The notes: a model not told the origin generated them from the sequence alone. DNA of 64,000 bases from Chitinophaga sp. YR573 (GCF_900110995.1 NZ_FOJF01000001.1:3384803-3448802), one strand, 5' to 3'; shown: positions 50,492 to 60,490, numbered from the stretch's first letter. Program-made: numbers and translations.

Positions 50492-53071
50492 CTATATACC
50501 TTCCTGATCTGGATGCTTTTCGGATGAATCTGCTTGTTTTCCAATAAGAGGATCTGCCGGCTTTTCGGCAGGTTGTGTCCCAGTTGGCGGAACATTTTCT
50601 TCCTTTCGATAAACATCCTGTCCCATCCTGATTTCCACCTGTTGTGGAGAAGGATGCGCAATCTTAATGCCTGCCTGTTGTAATTGAGAATAAGTATCTA
50701 TCAGAATAGCGCTTTTCAAAGTACCAGCCTGCCCAAGGTCACTAATCCAGAACGATACTAAAAAGTCGATCGCATTATCTCTGAAATTAGCCAGTAACAC
50801 TACGGGTTCAGGTACCTCTAATACACCTTCCTGTTCTTTAATACATTTTTTAAGGATCTCTGAGACTGTTTTAATATCCGAACCATAAGCAACGCCTACC
50901 GGCAGATCTATCTTACGGGTACGGTTGTTCACCGTCCAGTTTACCAGTTGCTGGGCTATTAACTCCCCGTTAGGGACAATCACCTCAGAACCATCTCCCG
51001 CAGAGATCTTACTGGATCGGATGCCTATTTCTTTCACCACTCCGGACCGGGTGCCCAGTTCTATCACATCACCCACTTCAATAGGTTTCTCAAAGGCCAG
51101 TATCACCCCGGAAACAAGATTATTTACAATATTCTGTAACCCAAAACCGATACCCACACCCAAAGCCCCAATTACAATAGCCACTTTATCCATAGGTATT
51201 CCGGAGGCGGCAAAGGCCAGCAATGTACCGGCTCCTAATACTGCCAGGCGTATTAATAGTATCGCAGAACCTAACCCTTTACGGGGTTGTGAGCTTTTAC
51301 CGGTATAGCCCATCAGGTAAGAAATAATCTGAGTGATCACGGTAGATACCCAGATAATCAATAAGAAGATAATCACACTGCTAAAGGAGAAAGTGATATT
51401 TCCTATTTTACGTTCTGCGCTCAGAAATTCACTGACGAAATCATAAATAGCCTCATAGATATACAGATTACGGGCCATCAGTACTAACCATCCTATAGTA
51501 GCGATGATATAAAAGAAGGTCTTTAGTTTACTCTTGATATTCTGATAATCTATCAGAGAGATAAATGTGCTGGAATCTTTATTAGCCTCAACCTGTAAAT
51601 AAATAGCTTCCATTAGTATCTCCACCATCAGCACAATACCTAAAGCCATTGTAATATTTACTACACTTGCCGCACCAATGATCTTAGCTGCTGTAACCCT
51701 TGCTATAATTACCAGTAAGAGGGAAAAGGAACTCATGATGATGAATAACCATATCGCAGAACGGGAATACTTAGGTAATGGCAGCGTTGTATTACGCAGG
51801 CTCTGTAATAAATAAGCCCCTAATGTAATAGAGAGAATTGCCCCGGCAAAAAGGCCCCATTGCTCTGCAAAGGTGGCCTGTATTAACAGGTTGTTCATGC
51901 AGTAAATAGCCAGTAAGAACACCAGGAATAACCATCTTTTAAAAATATGAACAGGGATATTTTCCCTGATGATAAAAGAGGCAGAAAGGACAGTAATTCC
52001 CCAGGCTATTTCTGCATAAAGAATAGGATACTGGATAGATAACAATGATGTAAACGTCGCTACTAATAAGATGGCACTGGCAATGGGATGACGATACAGA
52101 TATTTTGAATGCTGTAAAATGGATTCCGCTTCAGTAGGTTCATGATGCAGCCTTATTTTTCGGGTATTAAACCGTATCCACCATAAAAAAGCAATACCTG
52201 CTAATAACCATATAAAGAATAAGGGTCTTCGTACCGCGTAAAAGATCTCAAGCACACGGATGTTTTTACGCAGGGAATGACTTAACACCTGTGTAAACTT
52301 CGGGCCTTTTTTATCTGGCAGTGGAGGTTCCCATAAATAACTAAAGTCTTTATTAAACATCCGGGAACTAAAGGTGGATAACTGGAAATCCATGTCTTCC
52401 AGTAAATTGGTAGACTCAATATATCTGCTGGCCACTTTGTTTTGCAATAGGCCCAGGTACAGGAGGTTTCGTTTATTGGCACTGTCTACCTGTCGCCATT
52501 TCCCGATGAGCGTAGCCATTTGTCCCACGTAAATATCGCGCAACTGATCTTCTGCGGGGATGTTGCGCATAGCAGTATCTTTTCGCAGCAGTTGTAATGT
52601 ATCGCTGATATTTACGAGGCGGTCATAATATTTAAACAGATTATCCTGCCATCTGTCTAATCTCCATTCCAATTGCAGCAATAATACCCGGTTGGTATAG
52701 ATATCGTGCACATTGGGAGTACTGCCTAAGCTGGCAATATCTCTTTTAATAACTAATAAAGAAGAATCTATTAAAGGAAGATTTTCACTGATACCGGCGG
52801 TATCGAGTCCACGTCTTAGTGTACTCATTACCTGGTTCAACATGAGGGTATAACTTTCTAATCTGTTAATGATAACGGCAACGGATGTATCGGATATTTT
52901 AAGTGTGGATTTACCGGAGCCGGTATCTTTTACCTGTTGAGAGATGATTTTGCTGAGGGTAGCGCTGTCCATTGGCCTGGCGCCAGGTTTGATGTCCTGA
53001 GCCTGAATGCCTGTGAAAGATAAGACCAGAATGAGAAGAATGCTCCGGGGGATATGGATCAGCATATACAA
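50492..53071 (-). CDS. Large mechanosensitive (MscS-type) channel protein
   Basis: 859 residues. Signal peptide (to GIQAQ), a periplasmic helical domain of about 250 residues with coiled-coil character, then about ten membrane helices and the MscS core: VAIVIGALGVGIGFGLQNIVNNLVSG near 650-675, GDVIELGTRSGVVKEIGIRSSKI and the beta domain with IVPNGELIAQQLVNW. A Pro/Glu/Lys-rich tail follows. Comparable to MscK/YbdG-like large channels in layout. It relieves osmotic pressure. Two adjacent Met codons at the start; the second is at 53065. Confidence 0.92.
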   Translation of the reverse strand: MYMLIHIPRSILLILVLSFTGIQAQDIKPGARPMDSATLSKIISQQVKDTGSGKSTLKISDTSVAVIINRLESYTLMLNQVMSTLRRGLDTAGISENLPLIDSSLLVIKRDIASLGSTPNVHDIYTNRVLLLQLEWRLDRWQDNLFKYYDRLVNISDTLQLLRKDTAMRNIPAEDQLRDIYVGQMATLIGKWRQVDSANKRNLLYLGLLQNKVASRYIESTNLLEDMDFQLSTFSSRMFNKDFSYLWEPPLPDKKGPKFTQVLSHSLRKNIRVLEIFYAVRRPLFFIWLLAGIAFLWWIRFNTRKIRLHHEPTEAESILQHSKYLYRHPIASAILLVATFTSLLSIQYPILYAEIAWGITVLSASFIIRENIPVHIFKRWLFLVFLLAIYCMNNLLIQATFAEQWGLFAGAILSITLGAYLLQSLRNTTLPLPKYSRSAIWLFIIMSSFSLLLVIIARVTAAKIIGAASVVNITMALGIVLMVEILMEAIYLQVEANKDSSTFISLIDYQNIKSKLKTFFYIIATIGWLVLMARNLYIYEAIYDFVSEFLSAERKIGNITFSFSSVIIFLLIIWVSTVITQIISYLMGYTGKSSQPRKGLGSAILLIRLAVLGAGTLLAFAASGIPMDKVAIVIGALGVGIGFGLQNIVNNLVSGVILAFEKPIEVGDVIELGTRSGVVKEIGIRSSKISAGDGSEVIVPNGELIAQQLVNWTVNNRTRKIDLPVGVAYGSDIKTVSEILKKCIKEQEGVLEVPEPVVLLANFRDNAIDFLVSFWISDLGQAGTLKSAILIDTYSQLQQAGIKIAHPSPQQVEIRMGQDVYRKEENVPPTGTQPAEKPADPLIGKQADSSEKHPDQEGI

Positions 53072-53087
53072 ACAATTTAAATTTTGA

Positions 53088-53120
53088 TTTATGTGATGGT
53101 GCGAAGCACCATCACATAAA
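53088..53120. repeat. Perfect palindrome with a GCGAAGC core
   Basis: Arms TTTATGTGATGGTGC (53088-53102) and GCACCATCACATAAA (53106-53120), loop GAA. The GTGATGG-N-GCGAAGC-N-CCATCAC core is shared with 35816-35852. It lies between mscS-like and the nitroreductase gene. Confidence 0.75.
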
Positions 53121-53125
53121 AAAGA

Positions 53126-53707
53126 TTATTTCTCCCACTTCATTTTCTCTTCCATTGGTTTCAATCTACGACCAGCCTGTGCTGGTTCATCTGTATATCC
53201 CAGGTAAAAAATCCCCAGCACTTTATCTTCCTCTCTCAGGGAAAGATATTCCTTCATAGCAGGGTGGAAGGTCATTCCACCGGAGCCCCAGTAACCAGCC
53301 AGTCCTAACGCTGTAGCACCCAGCCACAGGTTTTGGGTAGCACATCCTACTGAAACTATTTCTTCCAGTTCAGGGATCTGAGGTTTATTCCCTCTCTTCA
53401 TACAAATCGCAATCACATGCGAAGCAAGATCACCCTGTTGTTGTAATTTTTCATAATTACCCAGGATGAATTTGTCCGGTGCTGTATTGGCTTTATATAT
53501 TTCTGCGTGATCATTGCAGAAGCGTTTTACCGCATCTCCTGCAAATACTGCAAAATACCAGGGTTCTGTATAACCATGAGTAGGAGCCCAGTCGGCCAGT
53601 TGTATTAACTGTTGAATCTGTTCGTCAGGGATCTTTTTACCATTCATGCTGAATGGTTTGATATTCCTGCGTTGTTCGATGATGCTTGTCAGGTTGGCGA
53701 TATCCAT
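53126..53707 (-). CDS. Nitroreductase family flavoprotein
   Basis: 193 residues, NADPH- and FMN-dependent. RRNIKPFSMNGKKIPDEQIQQLIQLADWAPTHGYTEPWYFAVF covers the FMN-binding N-terminal segment; AIALGLAGYWGSGG-like LGLAGYWGSGGMTF and VLGIFYLGYTDEP follow. The substrate is not clear. It belongs to a minus-strand gene string starting at 55239. Confidence 0.9.
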   Translation of the reverse strand: MDIANLTSIIEQRRNIKPFSMNGKKIPDEQIQQLIQLADWAPTHGYTEPWYFAVFAGDAVKRFCNDHAEIYKANTAPDKFILGNYEKLQQQGDLASHVIAICMKRGNKPQIPELEEIVSVGCATQNLWLGATALGLAGYWGSGGMTFHPAMKEYLSLREEDKVLGIFYLGYTDEPAQAGRRLKPMEEKMKWEK

Positions 53708-53717
53708 GCTTTAATAT

Positions 53718-54152
53718 TTATAAGGTCAGTTTTTGTTTCCATGCTTCTGGCAGACGGCCTACTTTCCGTTCATTATAATCAAAGTAAATCATCCCTGATT
53801 TCGCTTCTGAAATAACGATTGTTTTATCTTCCCGTTTAGTAGTAATACGGTAATAGATATCAAATCCAAAGGAAGAGATATCTCCCGCACCAACGGCTAT
53901 ATCAAAAATATCCCCGTGAAAGCCTTCGCCTTTATATACTACGGCAGCATCCGCCATAATAAGTCCCAATCCTTTTTCTTTATCCAGCTCCTGGTAACCC
54001 ATGGATGCCAGGAAACGGATTCTTGCTTCGTGTATCAGTGACAGGATGGAATCATTGCCCACGTGCCCGCCATAATTTACATCTTTAATGGTTATCTGGA
54101 TCTGTGTCGTAAAGCCCAGCTTTTCCGGGATGTCTATTCTAACTCTAGCCAT
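53718..54152 (-). CDS. Hotdog-fold acyl-CoA thioesterase-like protein
   Basis: 144 residues. DVNYGGHVGNDSILSLIHEARIRFLASMGYQE fits the 4HBT/FabZ-like fold with an Asn/His/Gly-rich active-site helix, and VVYKGEGFHGDIFDIAV as the sheet. The acyl substrate is unknown. Ten bases separate it from the nitroreductase and four from rdgB, so it is in an operon. Confidence 0.82.
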   Translation of the reverse strand: MARVRIDIPEKLGFTTQIQITIKDVNYGGHVGNDSILSLIHEARIRFLASMGYQELDKEKGLGLIMADAAVVYKGEGFHGDIFDIAVGAGDISSFGFDIYYRITTKREDKTIVISEAKSGMIYFDYNERKVGRLPEAWKQKLTL

Positions 54153-54156
54153 TTAA

Positions 54157-54732
54157 TTATTTGTTTTTCAAAAAGTTAACCAGTTTATGAAATGCTTTTG
54201 CCCGGTGGCTATACTGGTTTTTCTCAGTCATATCCATTTCTGCAAATGCTTTTGCAGCACCATCCGGTACGAAGATGGGATCATATCCAAATCCTTTGCC
54301 ACCTGTGCGTTCCGTTAGTATAGTACCCGGACAGATCCCCTCAAACTGGTATTCTTTTCCTGCCAGGATAAGGGAGATAACGGTACGGAACTGAGCCTTA
54401 CGGTTGGTAGATCCGTCCAGCTCCCGCAATACTTTGCTGATATTATCATCAGCCGATTTCTGTTCACCTGCATACCTGGCGGATAATACGCCCGGAGCGC
54501 CATGCAGCGCCGGTATTTCCAGACCTGTATCTTCCGAAAAGCAATCTTTTCCCGTCATATTATTAATAGTAACGGATTTTTCTGTGGCATTGGCTTCGAG
54601 CGTATCATGAGGTTCCGGGATATCTATATCGATACCTGCTTCCTGAAGGGTGATAATAGAGAAGCTATCTCCAAGTACGGCACGGATCTCTTTTACTTTA
54701 TTCTCGTTATTGGTGGCAAATACAAGTGTCAT
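54157..54732 (-). CDS. rdgB: Non-canonical purine NTP pyrophosphatase (RdgB/HAM1)
   Basis: 191 residues, full length. Hydrolyses dITP, ITP and XTP to keep them out of DNA. FATNNENKVKEI at the N-terminus, SEDTGLEIPALHGAPGVLSARYAG in the centre, GFGYDPIFVPDG and SHRAKAF near the C-terminus, as in the family. Ends four bases before the thioesterase start. Confidence 0.95.
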   Translation of the reverse strand: MTLVFATNNENKVKEIRAVLGDSFSIITLQEAGIDIDIPEPHDTLEANATEKSVTINNMTGKDCFSEDTGLEIPALHGAPGVLSARYAGEQKSADDNISKVLRELDGSTNRKAQFRTVISLILAGKEYQFEGICPGTILTERTGGKGFGYDPIFVPDGAAKAFAEMDMTEKNQYSHRAKAFHKLVNFLKNK

Positions 54733-54741
54733 CGTAATTAT

Positions 54742-55239
54742 TTAAACATTCAGGAGCTGTTTCAGGCCCGTCCATAGTTTCCCTTTGAGGGCTTTATCCT
54801 GGGAAATATCAAAAAAGGCATCGGAGTACAACAGCTGGCATCCGCTTACCTGCATTACCTGGTAAGTAGGAAAGGTCTCCAGGCCCAGGCTGGCAGGAGA
54901 AATCCCGAACAGTACACACTGTTTCATGGGAACGGCAGTCTGCCATGCTGTAAAGGGCATAGCAGGATATTGTGATATATTTACGAGTGCAATGTCCTGC
55001 ATGCCTAGTTTACAGGCATTTAATATATTGGTGAGCAGATTAAATAATTCATCATTTAAATATGCTTCACTTTCGTTTTGTATTAACAGCGTTATGTTTT
55101 TTTGATTTTCTCCTAAAAATTTCACCTTAGGAGGCGCTTCCTGTACTTTTGGTGCAGGACTGTTTTTCCCCGGAACAATCGGCTGGGTATATATCCTGGC
55201 TAGCAGGTAAGGGTCCAGTTGAACCTGATCAAGAGACAT
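54742..55239 (-). CDS. Conserved hypothetical protein before rdgB
   Basis: 165 residues, not recognised. It begins MSLDQVQLDPYLLARIYTQ and has alternating polar and hydrophobic stretches (ITLLIQNESEAYLNDELFNLLTNIL) with no membrane helix or signal. It sits nine bases before rdgB on the same strand, so it is probably co-expressed with it. Confidence 0.65.
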   Translation of the reverse strand: MSLDQVQLDPYLLARIYTQPIVPGKNSPAPKVQEAPPKVKFLGENQKNITLLIQNESEAYLNDELFNLLTNILNACKLGMQDIALVNISQYPAMPFTAWQTAVPMKQCVLFGISPASLGLETFPTYQVMQVSGCQLLYSDAFFDISQDKALKGKLWTGLKQLLNV

Positions 55240-55410
55240 GAGTGTATCGTTTTAAGTAAATGTAAAGGTCCCGCTTGGGGAAAAAACAGTTTATTTGCAT
55301 TTCGCAGTGAGCAAATGTAAGTGTATTCAATTTTAGATTCACGATTTCCGACTTTAGATTTGAAATCTTCACGGTTAAGAAAAACATCAAAACAAAACTA
55401 ATTAAGTCTC

Positions 55411-56529
55411 ATGATGGCAGTAGATCATCCAACAACAAACACCGTTCGGGAGGAAGCTTTACAAAAAATAAAGCTGAGCCTGACGAAAGAAAGCAGGATA
55501 GGCGAAATTGATTTCAACAACCTGCAATTTGGTAAGAAATATGCGGACCATATGCTGGTGGCAGATTTCGACGGACAGGAATGGAAGAACGCAGAGATCC
55601 TGCCTTTCCAGCATTTATCAGTTAGCCCATCGAATGCCGCCTGGCATTATGGGCAGGCCATTTTTGAGGGAATCAAGGCGTATAAGGATCAGGAAGGAGA
55701 ACCAATGATTTTCCGTCCGTATGATAACTATGCGCGTTTCAATACCTCTGCGGAAAGGATGGGTATGCCATTTGTACCTGAATGGTTGTTTATTGGTGGG
55801 ATGGACCTGTTAATTGATACAGACCGTAACTGGGTACCTACCAACCAGGGCAGTTCCCTGTACCTGCGTCCTTTTATGATTGCTGCTGATGAGTTTATAG
55901 GTGTAAAGCCTTCTGATACATATAAGTTTGTTATTATAAATTCTCCGTCAGGCCCTTATTTTAATAAGCCTATCAAACTGCTGGTGCAGGATAAATATAT
56001 ACGTGCCTTTCCCGGAGGCGTAGGATATGCCAAGGCGGCCGGTAACTATGGAGGCGCTATGTATCCTACCATGCAGGCTAAAAAGCAGGGATACGACCAG
56101 ATACTGTGGGTAGACGGGGCGGAGTTCAAGAACCTGCAGGAGTGTGGTACCATGAACGTATTTGCGATCATCGGTAATAAGGCTATCACACCTGATCTGA
56201 CCCAGGGAACTATCCTGGCAGGGGTAACCAGGGCCAGTGTGATGGATATTTTAACAGATATGGGGCTGACAGTAGAGGAAAGACCTATCTCCATAGAAGA
56301 GGTGGTAGCAGCCTGGAAGGATGGCAGCCTGAAGGAAGTATTTGGTACAGGAACTGCATCCAGCGTGGCTTACGTAGAGCAGCTGGACTATAAGGAACAC
56401 CTGATCAGACTGGATACTACCAAATATTCTGTAGGGGCGGAAGTGATTGAGCGTCTGGATGCTATACGCACCGGCAGGGCAGAAGATACCCGTAACTGGA
56501 ATTATAAAGTAGGAAGTAGCGCGCTTTAA
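55411..56529 (+). CDS. ilvE: Branched-chain amino acid aminotransferase
   Basis: 372 residues, fold type IV PLP enzyme of the long BCAT class. Conserved YGQAIFEGIKAYK near 80-92, RFNTSAERM, PGGVGYAKAAGNYGG with the PLP Lys near residue 208, and EFKNLQECGTMNVF. Interconverts branched-chain amino acids and their 2-oxo acids. It may link with the branched-chain-type dehydrogenase E1 at 11978. The two Met codons at 55411 and 55414 are both possible starts. Confidence 0.95.
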   Translation: MMAVDHPTTNTVREEALQKIKLSLTKESRIGEIDFNNLQFGKKYADHMLVADFDGQEWKNAEILPFQHLSVSPSNAAWHYGQAIFEGIKAYKDQEGEPMIFRPYDNYARFNTSAERMGMPFVPEWLFIGGMDLLIDTDRNWVPTNQGSSLYLRPFMIAADEFIGVKPSDTYKFVIINSPSGPYFNKPIKLLVQDKYIRAFPGGVGYAKAAGNYGGAMYPTMQAKKQGYDQILWVDGAEFKNLQECGTMNVFAIIGNKAITPDLTQGTILAGVTRASVMDILTDMGLTVEERPISIEEVVAAWKDGSLKEVFGTGTASSVAYVEQLDYKEHLIRLDTTKYSVGAEVIERLDAIRTGRAEDTRNWNYKVGSSAL

Positions 56530-56544
56530 TCTATCTTTATACGC

Positions 56545-56853
56545 ATGACACTTGCAGATTTTATAACATCTCTGAGTCTGGAAGCGCCGCCACAAGGGCT
56601 GTCGTCTTATTCCCGGGCACTCTGGTGGGATGGAAAAGGTAACTGGCAGAAGGCACATGATATTATAGAGGACCTGGGTGATGATACAGCAGCCTGGGTG
56701 CATGCCTACCTTCACAGGAAGGAAGGCGATAATGGAAATGCCCGATACTGGTACGCATGTGCGGGGCGAAAGATGCCTGAAATTCCTTTAAAGGAGGAGT
56801 GGGAGGTGATGGTGAAAGCGCTGAATAGCGAGAGACCGGAAAAAAATGTTTAA
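56545..56853 (+). CDS. Conserved hypothetical protein
   Basis: 102 residues, not recognised. Cytoplasmic with W-rich blocks: ALWWDGKGNWQKAHDIIEDL, AAWVHAYLHRKEGDNGNARYWYACAGR. The W..H..L...G. pattern resembles small helical-repeat proteins. It lies 15 bases after ilvE and may be translationally linked to it. Confidence 0.65.
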   Translation: MTLADFITSLSLEAPPQGLSSYSRALWWDGKGNWQKAHDIIEDLGDDTAAWVHAYLHRKEGDNGNARYWYACAGRKMPEIPLKEEWEVMVKALNSERPEKNV

Positions 56854-56858
56854 AACAT

Positions 56859-56889
56859 TTTGTTATTAACACAGAGAAGTATACCTTTG
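56859..56889 (+). promoter_or_regulatory. Promoter of rpsL
   Basis: TTTG at 56859-56862, 19-base spacer, TACCTTTG at 56882-56889. This matches the Bacteroidota consensus and leaves a leader of about 65 bases before rpsL. Confidence 0.7.
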
Positions 56890-56958
56890 CCCTCCCAAAT
56901 TCCCATTCTGGGTGATTTGGATGTCATTGTAAACCGACAGAAAAAAAAACTAGGTAGA

Positions 56959-57339
56959 ATGCCTACTATACAGCAATTAGTAAGAAAAGGAAGAGAAATT
57001 ATCCGGGCTAAATCCAAGTCCAGGGCTTTAGATAGCTGTCCGCAGCGCCGTGGTGTATGTACACGTGTGTACACTACTACTCCTAAGAAGCCTAACTCTG
57101 CACTACGTAAAGTAGCGAAGGTGCGTTTGACTAATAAAGTGGAAGTGATCGCTTACATTCCGGGTGAAGGACACAATCTGCAGGAGCACTCTATCGTGTT
57201 AATTCGCGGTGGTAGGGTAAAAGACTTGCCAGGTGTGCGTTATCATATCGTACGTGGATCTCTGGATACTGCCGGTGTGAAGGATAGGAAGCAGAGCCGT
57301 TCCAAGTATGGTACGAAAAAGGAAAAGGCTAAGAAATAA
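56959..57339 (+). CDS. rpsL: 30S ribosomal protein S12
   Basis: 126 residues from ATG at 56959 ([13 protein letters not shown]). The upstream frame belongs to the leader. Conserved [21 protein letters not shown] and [12 protein letters not shown] are intact. The lysine of [11 protein letters not shown] is the usual streptomycin-sensitive form. Followed by rpsG after 33 bases. Confidence 0.97.
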   Translation: MPTIQQLVRKGREIIRAKSKSRALDSCPQRRGVCTRVYTTTPKKPNSALRKVAKVRLTNKVEVIAYIPGEGHNLQEHSIVLIRGGRVKDLPGVRYHIVRGSLDTAGVKDRKQSRSKYGTKKEKAKK

Positions 57340-57372
57340 TACATTATAAAAAGTTGAAATCTTTCAGATAAA

Positions 57373-57840
57373 ATGAGAAAGCAAGCTGCAAAAAAGATGC
57401 CTTTGGCTCCGGATCCGCGCTTTAACGACAAACAGGTAACACGGTTTGTTAACAACGTGATGGAACAGGGCAAAAAAAGCATTGCCTTTAGGATATTTTA
57501 TGATGCGATCGACAGAGTAAGCCAGATAACCGGTGATAACGGTTATGAGGTTTGGAAGAAAGCTCTGGTGAACGTAACTCCTGCCGTAGAAGTTAGAAGC
57601 CGTCGTATCGGTGGTGCTACCTTCCAGATCCCTGCTGAGGTTCGTCCTGACAGGAAGATCTCCCTGTGTATGAAATGGTTGATCCGTTTCGCAGGTGAAA
57701 GGAATGGTAAGAGCATGGCTGAGAAGCTGGCTAACGAAATCGTAGCTGCAAGCAAAGGTGAAGGTGCTGCTTTCAAAAAGAAAGAAGATACTCACCGTAT
57801 GGCTGAAGCGAACAAGGCATTCTCCCACTTCAGGATTTAA
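57373..57840 (+). CDS. rpsG: 30S ribosomal protein S7
   Basis: 155 residues, full length. Binds the 3' domain of 16S rRNA. MRKQAAKKMPLAPDPRFND, VTRFVNNVMEQGKKSIAF and RRIGGATFQIPAEVRPDRK are all typical. Followed by a terminator, unlike the common rpsL-rpsG-fusA operon. Confidence 0.97.
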   Translation: MRKQAAKKMPLAPDPRFNDKQVTRFVNNVMEQGKKSIAFRIFYDAIDRVSQITGDNGYEVWKKALVNVTPAVEVRSRRIGGATFQIPAEVRPDRKISLCMKWLIRFAGERNGKSMAEKLANEIVAASKGEGAAFKKKEDTHRMAEANKAFSHFRI

Positions 57841-57879
57841 AATCTCCTGCCACTAAGGTAGATGGTTTATAAAGATATA

Positions 57880-57920
57880 AGGGAAACATCCCGGGATAAC
57901 CCCGGGGTGTTTCCCTTTTT
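57880..57920 (+). terminator. Terminator between rpsG and fusA
   Basis: Long stem AGGGAAACATCCCGGG / CCCGGGGTGTTTCCCT with few mismatches, followed by TTTTT. Confidence 0.88.
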
Positions 57921-57951
57921 ATATGCCTGGAAGAAGCCGCTTTTAAGAAGG

Positions 57952-58006
57952 CTCCTTCCTGTCTCCTTCCTATCTGCGTCCTGTCTCCTCCCTATCTCCT
58001 TCATGT
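57952..58006. repeat. Five tandem copies of an 11-bp CT-rich unit
   Basis: Units CTCCTTCCTGT, CTCCTTCCTAT, CTGCGTCCTGT, CTCCTCCCTAT and CTCCTTCATGT, consensus CTCCTTCCTRT. They lie in the 354-base space between rpsG and fusA, after the terminator. The rest of that space has the fusA promoter only. Confidence 0.75.
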
Positions 58007-58147
58007 CTGAAGCATGGATCATCCGTATTAACCGCGCACTTTCTTATAACACCCACAGATTTGTAATAAAAATGTAATTGTTAGGAGAAGCCGCAGGAAA
58101 TAACAATTTGGCAAAACAGGACACTTTATTTATTGGTAAATTATAGT

Positions 58148-58155
58148 TACCTTTG
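58148..58155 (+). promoter_or_regulatory. Predicted -7 element of the fusA promoter
   Basis: TACCTTTG, identical to the rpsL -7 element. A weak -33 (TTTA at 58125-58128) is 19 bases upstream. The leader would be about 40 bases. Confidence 0.55.
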
Positions 58156-58194
58156 CCCCCCAAATTGTATTATATACAGTCATTTTAATATTAT

Positions 58195-60342
58195 ATGGCA
58201 GACTTAAGATTTCAGAGAAACTTTGGTATTGCGGCGCACATTGATGCGGGTAAAACCACTACCACAGAGCGTATCCTGTATTACACAGGTAAATCCCACA
58301 AAATTGGGGAAGTGCACGAAGGTGCTGCCACCATGGACTGGATGGCACAAGAGCAGGAGAGAGGTATTACCATTACATCTGCTGCTACTACTTGTTTCTG
58401 GAAATTCCCAACCTTACAGGGAAAGATTCAGCCAGATTCAAAAGAGTATAAATTTAACATCATTGATACTCCGGGTCACGTGGACTTTACCGTAGAGGTA
58501 GAACGTTCCCTGCGTGTACTGGATGGTCTGGTAGCATTGTTCTGCGCCGTATCTGGTGTTGAACCTCAGTCTGAAACCGTTTGGCGTCAGGCTAACCGTT
58601 ACCGTGTACCCCGTATCGGTTTCGTTAACAAAATGGACCGGTCTGGTGCTGACTTCCTGAACGTGGTAAAACAGGTGAAGGAAATGTTAGGAGCTAACCC
58701 TGTTCCCCTGATGCTGCCTATCGGCGCTGAAGATACCTTCAAAGGTGTGGTTGACCTGATCACTATGAAAGGTATTATCTGGGATGAAGAAGGTAAAGGT
58801 GCTACCTACCAGGAAATCGAAATTCCTGCAGACATGAAGGACGAAGCGGAAGAATGGAGAGCTAAACTGGTAGAATCAGTTGCTGATTATGATGAGAAGC
58901 TGTTGGAGAAATTCTTCGAAGATCCTAACTCGATCACTGAAGATGAAATTCACGAAGCTATCCGTAAAGCTACTATCGACATCGCTATCATTCCAATGCT
59001 GTGCGGTTCTTCCTTCAAGAACAAAGGTGTACAGAAAATGCTGGATGGTGTTTGCCGTTACCTGCCTTCTCCAATGGATATCGAAGCTGTAAAAGGAACT
59101 AATCCTGACAACGGCGAAGAAATCGAACGTAAACCAGATGCTAAAGAACCATTCGCAGCACTGGCCTTTAAGATCATGACCGATCCTTTCGTAGGTCGTC
59201 TTGCATTCTTCCGGGCTTACTCTGGTCACCTGGATGCTGGTTCTTATGTACTGAACACACGTACAGGTAAGAACGAGCGTATCAGCCGTATTATGCAAAT
59301 GCACGCCAACAAGCAGAACCCTATCGATTTCATCGAAGCTGGTGATATCGGAGCTGCTGTAGGTTTTAAAGATATCAAAACAGGTGATACCCTGTGTAAC
59401 GAAGATCATCCGATCATTCTGGAATCAATGACCTTCCCTGAGCCTGTAATACACATCGCCATCGAGCCTAAAACACAGGCAGATATGGATAAGATGGGTA
59501 TGTCAATCGCTAAACTGGTAGAAGAAGATCCTACCCTGAGAGCGAGAACAGACGAAGAAACGGGTCAGACCATCCTCAGCGGTATGGGTGAGCTTCACCT
59601 GGAAATCATCGTTGACCGTATGCGTCGCGAGTTCAAGGTAGAAGTTAACCAGGGTGCGCCACAAGTAGCTTTCAAAGAAGCACTTACAACCACCATTGAA
59701 CACCGTGAAGTGTACAAGAAACAAACTGGTGGTCGTGGTAAATTCGCGGACATCCAGGTTACAATCGGACCTGCTGACGCTGAATGGCTGAAAGAAAATG
59801 ATGGTAAATCATTCCAGTTCGTGAACGATATCTTTGGTGGATCTATCCCTAAGGAGTTCATCCCTTCTGTACAGAAAGGTTTCGAACAATCCATGAACAA
59901 TGGTGTACTGGCTGGCTATCCTTTGGATAATCTGAAAGTACGTCTGTTTGATGGTTCCTTCCACCAGGTTGACTCCGATGCTATGTCATTTGAGTTATGT
60001 GCTAAATCTGCTTTCCGTGAGGCTGGTAAAAAAGCCAAACCAGTTTTACTGGAACCAATCATGAAAGTGGAAGTACAGACTCCAGACCAATACATGGGTG
60101 ATGTTACAGGTGACCTGAACCGTCGTCGTGGTATGCTGGAAGGTATGGAAATGAGGAATGGTGTGCAGGTAATCAAGGCTAAAGTACCATTGAAAGAAAT
60201 GTTCGGTTATGTAACCCAGCTTCGTTCAATGTCTTCTGGTCGTGCATCTTCTATCATGGAGTTCTCTCACTATTCACCTGCTCCTAACAGCATCGCTGAA
60301 GAGGAAATAGCAAAAGTGAAAGGTAAAGTGAACGCAGACTAA
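58195..60342 (+). CDS. fusA: Elongation factor G
   Basis: 715 residues, full length. GTPase catalysing ribosome translocation. G1 [17 protein letters not shown] near 12-28, switch [28 protein letters not shown] and the C-terminal domain with [16 protein letters not shown]. It stands alone between its own promoter and terminator. Confidence 0.98.
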   Translation: MADLRFQRNFGIAAHIDAGKTTTTERILYYTGKSHKIGEVHEGAATMDWMAQEQERGITITSAATTCFWKFPTLQGKIQPDSKEYKFNIIDTPGHVDFTVEVERSLRVLDGLVALFCAVSGVEPQSETVWRQANRYRVPRIGFVNKMDRSGADFLNVVKQVKEMLGANPVPLMLPIGAEDTFKGVVDLITMKGIIWDEEGKGATYQEIEIPADMKDEAEEWRAKLVESVADYDEKLLEKFFEDPNSITEDEIHEAIRKATIDIAIIPMLCGSSFKNKGVQKMLDGVCRYLPSPMDIEAVKGTNPDNGEEIERKPDAKEPFAALAFKIMTDPFVGRLAFFRAYSGHLDAGSYVLNTRTGKNERISRIMQMHANKQNPIDFIEAGDIGAAVGFKDIKTGDTLCNEDHPIILESMTFPEPVIHIAIEPKTQADMDKMGMSIAKLVEEDPTLRARTDEETGQTILSGMGELHLEIIVDRMRREFKVEVNQGAPQVAFKEALTTTIEHREVYKKQTGGRGKFADIQVTIGPADAEWLKENDGKSFQFVNDIFGGSIPKEFIPSVQKGFEQSMNNGVLAGYPLDNLKVRLFDGSFHQVDSDAMSFELCAKSAFREAGKKAKPVLLEPIMKVEVQTPDQYMGDVTGDLNRRRGMLEGMEMRNGVQVIKAKVPLKEMFGYVTQLRSMSSGRASSIMEFSHYSPAPNSIAEEEIAKVKGKVNAD

Positions 60343-60369
60343 TTCTGAATAGATTCTGAATTTATACGG

Positions 60370-60401
60370 TCCGTCCTGTTTATACAGGACGGATTTTTTT
60401 T
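60370..60401 (+). terminator. Terminator of fusA
   Basis: TCCGTCCTGT pairs with ACAGGACGGA over a 4-base loop, followed by eight T residues. Confidence 0.9.
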
Positions 60402-60490
60402 GTTAAGACCCCGCCACCACCTTAAAAAGAGCTTAATAATTGCTTAATCCCCTGCAGAGCTTGTAACTTCTTTTGTAATATCGCGTTCTA

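Noticed and set aside
57862..58077. A 71-codon plus-strand frame between rpsG and fusA
   Set aside because: It runs through a strong terminator hairpin and the 11-bp tandem repeat, and has no recognisable motif. It is best explained by non-coding sequence.
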